Under the pieces are notes generated by a model. The model worked only from the letters and a program-made list of their open reading frames with translations, searched no databases and was not told the origin of the DNA. A DNA stretch of 64,000 nt from Gammaproteobacteria bacterium (GTDB lineage: Bacteria; Pseudomonadota; Gammaproteobacteria; Steroidobacterales; PWYM01): positions 1 to 64,000 of the forward strand of contig PWZL01000030.1 of assembly GCA_003567475.1 (NCBI GenBank), in the 5' to 3' direction. The position numbers were made by a program, and so were the translations under genes. Positions 30,500 to 38,040 of the stretch are shown here, in pieces; position 1 is the stretch's first letter, and every line of letters starts with the position of its first letter.

Positions 30500-32145
30500 G
30501 GGCCTTCGCCGGGTTGTTCGAGGCGCTGGATGCGACCACCTCCACGCGCAGCAAGGTGGCGGCCATGCACCGCTACTTTGCCGCGGCCCCCCCACGGGAT
30601 GCCGCCTGGGCGGTGTACGTGCTCTCAGGGCGTCGCCAGAAGCGGCTGGTCGGTGCGGCGGAACTGCGTGCCTGGCTGGAACAGGCGGTGGACCTGCCTG
30701 CCTGGTTGATCGAGGAGGCCTATACCGCGGTGGGCGACCTGGCCGAGACCATCGCGCTGCTGACCGCGGGTACCGACGGGCAGGGAGTGGTGCAGCGTGG
30801 CGCGCCGGACACGACGCCAGTGCCCGATCGGGAAGTCAGCCTGGCCGACTGGCTCGAGCACCGCCTGCCCGCGCTGCGCGAGGCCGACGCCGACACCCGC
30901 CGCGAGACGGTGATCGGCTGGTGGCGCAGTCTCGACCCCGCCCAGGCCTTCCTGGTGACCAAGCTTATGACCGGCGCGCTGCGGGTCGGGGTTTCCCGGC
31001 TGCTGGTGGCCCGAGCCCTGGCTGAACTCGCCGAGCTTCCGCGCCCGGTGATGCAGCATCGACTGATGGGCCAGTGGCAGCCGCAGGCCGCTTGGTTTCG
31101 CGCGCTGCTCGATCCGGACACCTCAGAAGCGGAGGCGTCCCGGCCCTACCCGTTTTTTCTCGCCTCGCCCCTGGGAGAGACCGCCGATCCGGCGACCGTG
31201 CTCGGCGACGTCGGCGACTGGCGGGTCGAATGGAAGTGGGACGGCATCCGCGCGCAGTGCATCCGCCGCGGTGGCGGGCACTTCATCTGGACGCGGGGCG
31301 AGGAACTGGTGACGGAGCGCTATCCGGAAGTGGCCGAGGCCGTGGCGACGCTGCCGGAGGGCAGCGTGCTCGATGGCGAGCTTGTGGCCTGGCGCGACGG
31401 GGCGGTACTGCCGTTCGCCGAGCTGCAGCGCCGGATCGGGCGCAAGCAGGTGGGGGCTCGGCTGCGCGCCGAGGTGCCGGTGCGCCTGCTGGCCTATGAC
31501 CTGCTCGAGCACGCCGGTCAGGACCTGCGCGAGCAGTCGCTGGAGATCCGCCGGCAGCAGTTGGAACGTCTTCTCGCCGAAGCGCCGCCCGCGTTGGGCC
31601 TCTCGCCGCTGCTGGCGGCCGGTGGCTGGCCGGCGCTCGCCCGGGCGCGCGCCGGCGCCCGCGAGCGCGGCGTGGAAGGTCTGATGCTCAAGCGTCGCGG
31701 TTCACCCTATGCGGCCGGGCGGGTGCGGGGCGACTGGTGGAAATGGAAGCTCGAGCCGCTGACACTCGATGCGGTGATGGTGTACGCCCAGGCGGGCCAC
31801 GGCCGGCGCGCCAGCCTGCACAGCGACTACACCTTCGCCGTGCGGGATGGCGAAGACCTCGTGCCGATTGCCAAGGCCTATTCCGGGCTGAGCGACGAGG
31901 AAATGGGCCGCCTGGACCGGTGGATCCGTCGCCACACCCTGGAGCGCTTCGGACCCGTCCGCCAGGTCGAGCCGGTGCAGGTCTTCGAACTCGCCTTCGA
32001 GGGCATCGCCCGCTCGACCCGCCACCGTTCCGGCCTGGCGCTCAGGTTTCCGCGCATCCGTCGCTGGCGTGAAGACCTGGGCCCCGGGGACATCGAGACG
32101 CTGGCCGAGGTCGCGGCGCTGCTGGCCGACAAGGCGGCCGGATGA
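30496..32145 (+). CDS. ATP-dependent DNA ligase (ligase-associated repair cluster type)
   Basis: 'EWKWDGIRAQCIRRGG' active-site lysine motif, 'VLDGELVAW', 'GLMLKRRGSPYAAGRVRGDWWKWKLEP'. Confidence 0.95.
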   Translation: MRAFAGLFEALDATTSTRSKVAAMHRYFAAAPPRDAAWAVYVLSGRRQKRLVGAAELRAWLEQAVDLPAWLIEEAYTAVGDLAETIALLTAGTDGQGVVQRGAPDTTPVPDREVSLADWLEHRLPALREADADTRRETVIGWWRSLDPAQAFLVTKLMTGALRVGVSRLLVARALAELAELPRPVMQHRLMGQWQPQAAWFRALLDPDTSEAEASRPYPFFLASPLGETADPATVLGDVGDWRVEWKWDGIRAQCIRRGGGHFIWTRGEELVTERYPEVAEAVATLPEGSVLDGELVAWRDGAVLPFAELQRRIGRKQVGARLRAEVPVRLLAYDLLEHAGQDLREQSLEIRRQQLERLLAEAPPALGLSPLLAAGGWPALARARAGARERGVEGLMLKRRGSPYAAGRVRGDWWKWKLEPLTLDAVMVYAQAGHGRRASLHSDYTFAVRDGEDLVPIAKAYSGLSDEEMGRLDRWIRRHTLERFGPVRQVEPVQVFELAFEGIARSTRHRSGLALRFPRIRRWREDLGPGDIETLAEVAALLADKAAG

Positions 32146-32174
32146 CCGCCCCCGGCCCCACGGTGTCCCGTGGC

Positions 32175-32495
32175 TTACCTGATCCGCATGTCGTTGTTGA
32201 CGCGCTTGACGCCCGGCACGCTGCGCGCGAGCTCGGCGGCCCGGTTGGCCTGGGCCTGGCTGGTGACGAAACCGCTGAGCTGCACGACGCCGTCATAGGT
32301 CTCGACGCTGACCTCCATGACGCTGATGTCGGAATCTCCGGCCATCGCCGCCTTGACCCTGGTGGTGATGACGCTGTCATCGATGTATTCGCCGACGGGC
32401 TGACGTTCGCGTGAATCCGTGGAGGCACAGCCTGCGACAAAGCCTACGGGCAGGGTAAGCATCAGCAGTAGAAGAGTTCGACCGGCGGTGTTCAT
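32175..32495 (-). CDS. BON-domain lipoprotein
   Basis: Lipobox VAGCAS; 'DDSVITTRVKAAMAGDSDISVMEVSVETYDGVVQLSGFV' BON pattern. Confidence 0.88.
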   Translation of the reverse strand: MNTAGRTLLLLMLTLPVGFVAGCASTDSRERQPVGEYIDDSVITTRVKAAMAGDSDISVMEVSVETYDGVVQLSGFVTSQAQANRAAELARSVPGVKRVNNDMRIR

Positions 32496-32630
32496 GATTG
32501 GCTACTCCAGAATAGAAAAGACGCCCCTTGGGCTGCTGCCCGTCACGCGGTCGCTCGACAAGCGGTGCGCGGGCAGCCAGGGTGAAGTATTGGCGCGACT
32601 GGCCCGCCCCGTCGGTTCGCTACCGTACGG

Positions 32631-32650
32631 CCGCCCGGCGCGCCGGGCGG
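32631..32650. promoter_or_regulatory. Perfect 20-bp GC palindrome directly upstream of a GATACT -10-like hexamer
   Basis: CCGCCCGGCGCGCCGGGCGG is its own reverse complement; GATACT begins 32653. Confidence 0.5.
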
Positions 32651-32703
32651 GCGATACTCTGCCCACGGCCTGGTAACGTGTCCGCTGCCTGAAGACCGAT
32701 CAC

Positions 32704-35178
32704 TTGGAGATCAACCCCGCCATCGAACGCTGGTTCAGCGCCCAGTCGCGGGAGGTGCTGCCCTTCCAGCGCGCCGCGTGGGCGGCCTCGCTCGCCGGAC
32801 GCTCCGGGCTCATTCACGCCCCCACCGGCAGTGGCAAGACGCTGGCTGCCTGGCTGGGTCCCGTGCAGGCGCTGGCCGTCGAGTGTGCGGCGGCGCGTCC
32901 CCCCGGCTTGCGGGTACTCTGGATCACCCCGCTGCGCGCGCTGGCCGCCGATACCCGCCGCGGGTTGGCCGCGGCGCTCGAGGCGCTGGATCTGGACTGG
33001 CCGGTGGAACTTCGCAGTGGCGATACGCCGCAGGGGGTCCGCGCGCGCCAGTGGCGAAGCGCCCCCGTGGCGCTGGTCACCACGCCGGAGACCCTGTCGG
33101 TGATGCTGTCCACGAAAGGCGCGTCGGACTACTTCGCCCGGCTGCACACGGTCATCGTGGATGAGTGGCACGAACTCATCGGTGGCAAGCGCGGCGTACA
33201 GCTCGAGTTATGCCTGGCGCGCCTGCGTAGCCTGTCCCCGGGGCTGCGCACCTGGGGGCTGTCGGCGACTCTCGGCAACCTCGCGCAGGCGCGTGATGTC
33301 CTGCTCGGCCCCGGCGTCGCCGGTGAGCTGATCGAGGGTCAGGTGGCCCGGCCGGTGGTCATCGAGGCCCTGCTGCCCGAGGACCCGAGCCGCTTTCCCT
33401 GGGCCGGTCACCTGGGCGAGGTGCAGCTCGGTGCCGTGGTCCGGGCGCTGGAGGGTGCGGGCTCGACGTTGATGTTCACCAACACGCGCGCCCAGGCCGA
33501 GCGCTGGCATGCGTCCCTGGTGGCCGCGCGCCCTGACTGGGCCGACACGGTTGCGCTGCATCATGGCTCGCTGGACCGCGCGCTGCGCGAGCAGATCGAG
33601 GCGCGCCTGGCCGCCGGCGAGCTGCGCTGCGTGGTCTGTACGTCTTCACTGGATCTGGGGGTGGATTTCCATCCGGTCGAGCAGGTGCTGCAGGTCGGCA
33701 GCCCGAAGGGGGTCGCGCGTCTGCTGCAACGGGCCGGACGCAGCGGTCATCGGCCGGGTGGGGTCAGCCGGGTGCTCTGTGTCCCGACGCATGCCTTCGA
33801 GCTGATTGAGATTGCCGCCGCCCGCCGGGCGGCCAGCCGCGGCGAGATCGAGGCGCGTATCCCGCTCACGCTGTCGCTCGATGTGCTTGCCCAGCACGTG
33901 GTGACGCTCGCCGCCGGCGACGGCTTCCGTCCCGCGGCGCTGTTTGAGGAAGTCCGGCGCACCCACGCCTTCGCGGCGCTCAGCGTCGAACAGTGGCAAT
34001 GGCTGCTTGAGTTCGTGACCCGGGGTGGGCCGGCGCTGGCCGCCTACCCCCAGTTTCGCAAGGTCGTCATCGGTGAGGATGGCCTCGCGCGCGTCGAGGA
34101 CACGCGTATCGCGCGCCTGCACCGCATGGGCATCGGCACCATCAGCTCCGATCCCATGATGCAGGTGAAGTGGCTGCGCGGCGGACGGCTCGGCACCCTG
34201 GAGGAGAGCTTCATCGCCAGGCTCTCCCCGGGGGATCGATTCCTGTTCGCCGGGCGGGTGGTGGAGCTTGCACGCGTGCGCGACATGGTGGCTTACGTGC
34301 GTGCCGCAAAGGCGCGCACCCGCATCGTGCCGCGCTGGCAGGGTGGGCGCATGCCGCTGTCCACGGCACTGGCCGACAGTGTGCTGACGCTGTTCGGCGA
34401 GCTCCCGACCGGCCAAGTGGAGGCACCGGAACTGCCGGTGCTCGAGCCCATGCTGGCGCTGCAGGCGCGCTGGTCGCGGCTGCCTGCCCCCGGGGAACTG
34501 CTGCTCGAGTCCGTGGAGACCCGCGAAGGCCACCATCTGTTCATCTATCCCTTCGCCGGGCGGCTGGTGCACGAGGGGCTCGCAACCCTGTTCGCCTGGC
34601 GCCTGATGCGCGGTGTGCCAGCGACCTTCACGCTGTCGGTGAACGATTACGGGTTCGAGTTGCTGAGTCCGGAGCCTGTGGCCCTGTCGGCGGCGGCGCT
34701 GGCTGGTCTGCTCGATGACACCACTCTGCTCACTGACCTGCTGGCATGCATCAACGCTTCGGAAATCGCCCGCCGACAGTTCCGCGATATCGCGCGCATC
34801 AGCGGGCTGGTGTTTCAGGGCTATCCGGGAGCACAGAAGAGTACCCGCCAAATCCAGGCGTCCAGCGGACTGATGTTCGACGTACTCGCCCGCCATGACG
34901 AGGGCAATCTGCTGGTGGCGCAAGCCCGCCGCGAGGTGCTGGAGAGCCAGCTCGAGTTCGCGCGCCTCCGCGCCACGCTGGCGCGAATGCGCGCCCAGCG
35001 ACCGATGCACTGTCGGCCTGCGCGGCTCACGCCGCTGGCCTTTCCGCTGTGGGCCGAGCGGCTGCAGACGCAGGTGATGTCCTCCGAGGACTGGCGCACC
35101 CGGGTCCTGCGCATGGCCGCGCAGCTTGAGCGGGCCGCCGATGCCGGCGCGACGAAGACCGGGGCCACACGTGGCTGA
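32704..35178 (+). CDS. Ligase-associated DEXH-box (Lhr-like) DNA helicase
   Basis: TTG start; 'HAPTGSGKTLAAWLGPVQ', 'IVDEWHELIGGKRGVQLELCLARLR', 'LLQRAGRSGHRPGGVSR'. Confidence 0.95.
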   Translation: MEINPAIERWFSAQSREVLPFQRAAWAASLAGRSGLIHAPTGSGKTLAAWLGPVQALAVECAAARPPGLRVLWITPLRALAADTRRGLAAALEALDLDWPVELRSGDTPQGVRARQWRSAPVALVTTPETLSVMLSTKGASDYFARLHTVIVDEWHELIGGKRGVQLELCLARLRSLSPGLRTWGLSATLGNLAQARDVLLGPGVAGELIEGQVARPVVIEALLPEDPSRFPWAGHLGEVQLGAVVRALEGAGSTLMFTNTRAQAERWHASLVAARPDWADTVALHHGSLDRALREQIEARLAAGELRCVVCTSSLDLGVDFHPVEQVLQVGSPKGVARLLQRAGRSGHRPGGVSRVLCVPTHAFELIEIAAARRAASRGEIEARIPLTLSLDVLAQHVVTLAAGDGFRPAALFEEVRRTHAFAALSVEQWQWLLEFVTRGGPALAAYPQFRKVVIGEDGLARVEDTRIARLHRMGIGTISSDPMMQVKWLRGGRLGTLEESFIARLSPGDRFLFAGRVVELARVRDMVAYVRAAKARTRIVPRWQGGRMPLSTALADSVLTLFGELPTGQVEAPELPVLEPMLALQARWSRLPAPGELLLESVETREGHHLFIYPFAGRLVHEGLATLFAWRLMRGVPATFTLSVNDYGFELLSPEPVALSAAALAGLLDDTTLLTDLLACINASEIARRQFRDIARISGLVFQGYPGAQKSTRQIQASSGLMFDVLARHDEGNLLVAQARREVLESQLEFARLRATLARMRAQRPMHCRPARLTPLAFPLWAERLQTQVMSSEDWRTRVLRMAAQLERAADAGATKTGATRG

Positions 35179-35827
35179 CGGGGCCTACGAACTCGTGCTC
35201 GCCGGCGAACGGCTGCTGCTGCACCCGGCGCGTGCCGTGCTCTGGCCGGCGGCGCGCATGGCCATCGTCGCCGACGTCCATCTCGGCAAGGAAGGGGTGT
35301 TCGCCGCGCATGGGATGGCCGTGCCGCGCGGGCCGAGCGTCGACGATCTCGCGCGGCTCGGCGCGCTGGTCGATGGTCACGACTGCACGCGTCTGCTGGT
35401 GCTCGGCGATCTGTTCCACGGCGCCAGTGGCGTCGACGACGCCTTGCTCGTCGCGCTGGCGGCGTGGCGTGCAGCGCGCCCCACGCTGCGGTTGCTGGCG
35501 ATCGCGGGTAACCATGACCGGCCGGCGATGCGCGCCCGCAGTGCGGGCCTGGTCGAGTGGTGCGAGGATGAGCTGCGGGAGGGTGGCTTCGCCTTCCGCC
35601 ACGAACCCGGGAAGGCGGACGCGGCGTTCGTGCTCGCGGGCCACGTGCATCCAGCCTTTCGCCTGGGCAGCGCCGGGCGTGACCGGCTGCGCCTGCCCGT
35701 CTTCTGGCAGCGGCCGGGCTGCCTGGTGCTGCCCGCTTTCGGGAGTTTCACCGGGGGCTGGAACCTGCGCCCGGCAGCGGATGAACGCCTGTATGCCGTG
35801 GGGCCGGATGCCGTGCTCGCGCTGTAG
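35171..35827 (+). CDS. pdeM: Ligase-associated DNA damage response endonuclease PdeM
   Basis: 'AIVADVHLGKEGVFAAHGMAVPRG', 'LGDLFHGA', 'IAGNHDR', 'VLAGHVHPAF'; GTG start overlapping helicase end. Confidence 0.93.
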   Translation: MADGAYELVLAGERLLLHPARAVLWPAARMAIVADVHLGKEGVFAAHGMAVPRGPSVDDLARLGALVDGHDCTRLLVLGDLFHGASGVDDALLVALAAWRAARPTLRLLAIAGNHDRPAMRARSAGLVEWCEDELREGGFAFRHEPGKADAAFVLAGHVHPAFRLGSAGRDRLRLPVFWQRPGCLVLPAFGSFTGGWNLRPAADERLYAVGPDAVLAL

Positions 35828-35863
35828 CAGGCGGGCGCTGGCGGTTCGGGTGGGCAAGACTGG

Positions 35864-35869
35864 TATACT
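35864..35869 (+). promoter_or_regulatory. Extended -10 (TGGTATACT) 7 nt before the L,D-transpeptidase ATG
   Basis: TGG-TATACT at 35861-35869, ATG at 35877, no Shine-Dalgarno in between. Confidence 0.5.
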
Positions 35870-35876
35870 GAAACCC

Positions 35877-37007
35877 ATGGAAATTCAGCGACCCACGCGG
35901 GTTTTTGCAGGTGTTCGGGCCGCGCCGGTGGTGCTTGCCGCCGTAGTGCTGGCCGGGTGCGCTGCGCTCGAAAGGGGGGGCGCGGGTGACGCGGCGGCCC
36001 TGCAGCTGCCCGAGCCTCCGCTTGCGCTGGAACAGGCGCCGCTGGAGACGTCACGCTTCGTCATCGCGGATCCCGGCGAGCGGCTGCTGGGTGAACTGCA
36101 GATCCTGCGCACCCGCAGCGAAGACACCTTTGTCGATATCGCGCGGGCCTACAATCTGGGCTTCGAGGAGCTCGTCGCCGCCAACCCGGGGATCGACCCC
36201 TGGCTGCCGGGAGAGGGCACGGAGGTGGTCCTGCCGACGCGCTTCATCGTGCCGCCCGGGCCGCGCGAAGGCCTGGTCGTCAACAACGCACAGATGCGCC
36301 TGTTTTACTTCGAGCCGCCGGCCGCTGACGGCACCCAGGTCGTCTATACCCATCCGATCGGCATCGGACGCATCGGCCGGGCGACGCCCACCGGGCAGAG
36401 CACCGTGATCGACAAGGCGACGGACCCCACCTGGTATCCGCCCCTCTCGGTGCGCCGCGAGCACGCCGAGCAGGGCGATCCGCTGCCAGCCATCGTGCCG
36501 CCGGGGCCGGACAATCCGCTCGGCAGGCATGTCTTGCGGCTTGGCCTGCCGAGCTATCTCATCCACGGGACCAACCAGCCGCCGGGGGTGGGCATGCGCG
36601 TGAGCGCCGGCTGCGTGCGCATGTTTCCGGAAGACATCGAGGCGTTGTATCCGCGGATTGCACTGGGCACGCCGGTGCGGCTGATCAACGAGCCGGTGCT
36701 CGCGGCCTGGCATGGCCGCCAGCTCTACGTCGATGCCCATGCGCTGCTGGAAGAGGACTCGCGCGACCCCGACACACTGCTGGTCGAGGTCATCGAGCAG
36801 GCGATGGCCGAAGCTGGCCAGCCGCTCGGGACCGTGGATTTCAGGCGCGCGGCGGAGGTGTTTGCCGAGGGCCGGGGGATCGCGCTGCCGACCCTGCGCA
36901 ACAGCGCCGACGCCGGCGAGGTGCTGGCGTCGGCCCGTCGCGTGGAGAATGTGGTGGCACGCGGCGATCAGGAGCTGGCCGCGCTGCGCAGCACGGCCGA
37001 CGACTGA
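35877..37007 (+). CDS. L,D-transpeptidase (YkuD) with LysM-like N-terminal region, lipoprotein
   Basis: Lipobox LAGC; 'PSYLIHGTNQPPGVGMRVSAGCVRMFPEDIEAL' YkuD catalytic motif. Confidence 0.94.
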   Translation: MEIQRPTRVFAGVRAAPVVLAAVVLAGCAALERGGAGDAAALQLPEPPLALEQAPLETSRFVIADPGERLLGELQILRTRSEDTFVDIARAYNLGFEELVAANPGIDPWLPGEGTEVVLPTRFIVPPGPREGLVVNNAQMRLFYFEPPAADGTQVVYTHPIGIGRIGRATPTGQSTVIDKATDPTWYPPLSVRREHAEQGDPLPAIVPPGPDNPLGRHVLRLGLPSYLIHGTNQPPGVGMRVSAGCVRMFPEDIEALYPRIALGTPVRLINEPVLAAWHGRQLYVDAHALLEEDSRDPDTLLVEVIEQAMAEAGQPLGTVDFRRAAEVFAEGRGIALPTLRNSADAGEVLASARRVENVVARGDQELAALRSTADD

Positions 37008-37050
37008 GTTCGATGCCAGCAGATTCCCCGGGGAGCGTGTGGATTTCGCG

Positions 37051-37176
37051 ATGGATATGAGCGAGTGGATGAAAGTCATGCTCGAGGAGATCGAGCGCAA
37101 GCGCGAGGAAGCGGAAGCGGCGCGTGAAGAACAGGCGGCCCGGGACCGCGAGGGCGCCCCGGCGGATACGGACTGA
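37051..37176 (+). CDS. Small charged coiled-coil protein (about 41-45 aa), start uncertain
   Basis: MDMSEWMKVMLEEIERKREEAEAAREEQAARDREGAPADTD; stop 4 nt before the next gene; GTG at 37039 is an alternative start. Confidence 0.45.
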   Translation: MDMSEWMKVMLEEIERKREEAEAAREEQAARDREGAPADTD

Positions 37177-37180
37177 GCCC

Positions 37181-37942
37181 ATGGCAGAAGAGACCCTGGC
37201 CAAACGCGTCGCCGCGGCCGGGCGGGAGGCGCGTGTCGTGCTGCTCGGCTCCGGTCTGACCGATTTCCGCGAGCCTGAGCAGCGCCTTGAGCAGGCGGGT
37301 GTCACTCACACCACGCTGCGGCTGTCCATGGGTCCCCAGGCCAACCGCGATGACTTCCGCGAGCTCACCGAGCAGACTGGAACGCGCTTGCTGCCCCAGT
37401 GTTTCCTCGACGGCAAGCATGTCGGCGGCCCGCTCGAGCTTTATGCGCGTCTTGGCCTGACCGCGCCCGTGGGCACCGGGAGTGGCGAGCGGCTCATCGG
37501 GCTCGCCCAGGCCCTCGGCTATGGTGGCCTGATCCCGTTTGTGGTTGGCGGCGCGATGGTCGTGTTGTTCGGCAATGGCCCGGTATTCGGGGTCGATCCG
37601 GTCTTTTTCGTCGCCAGCTACGCCGCGGTGATCCTGTCTTTCGTGGGTGCCGTCCACTGGGGGGTTGCACTGGCGGGGCCGGTACGTCCACTCAAGGCCC
37701 GATTCATGCTCGGCATGTCGGTGCTGCCGGCCCTGGTCGGTTGGCTCGCGCTGCTCGCGGGCCCGGAGTCCGCGTCGGCCATTCTCGTCCTGCTGGCCGG
37801 GTTCGTGGGCTGGTGGCTGTACGAATGGATGGTGCCCGGGAAGCGGATCCTTGCCCGCTGGTACGTCCGGTTGCGCCTGCAGTTGAGTGCGGTGGCCTCG
37901 CTGGTGCTGCTGGTGGTCTGGCTGCGTCTGCTGCTGGGTTGA
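37181..37942 (+). CDS. Glutaredoxin-like domain fused to DUF3429 membrane domain
   Basis: 'TGTRLLPQCFLDGKHVGGPLEL' Grx-like C-terminal half; then DUF3429 'IPFVVGGAMVV...SFVGAVHWGVAL'. Confidence 0.75.
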   Translation: MAEETLAKRVAAAGREARVVLLGSGLTDFREPEQRLEQAGVTHTTLRLSMGPQANRDDFRELTEQTGTRLLPQCFLDGKHVGGPLELYARLGLTAPVGTGSGERLIGLAQALGYGGLIPFVVGGAMVVLFGNGPVFGVDPVFFVASYAAVILSFVGAVHWGVALAGPVRPLKARFMLGMSVLPALVGWLALLAGPESASAILVLLAGFVGWWLYEWMVPGKRILARWYVRLRLQLSAVASLVLLVVWLRLLLG

Positions 37943-38008
37943 ATGCCCCAATCTGACCGTTCGGCCCAATATGTTGTGGTGAGGGCTGCAAGCGACACAA
38001 GCACTGGT

Positions 38009-38040
38009 ATGATGGCCTGATTTGCGGCTCAGGCCATCAT
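38009..38040. repeat. Perfect 12-bp inverted repeat spanning -10-like hexamer and start codon of tail-sheath gene
   Basis: ATGATGGCCTGA(38009-38020)-TTTGCGGC-TCAGGCCATCAT(38029-38040). Confidence 0.85.
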
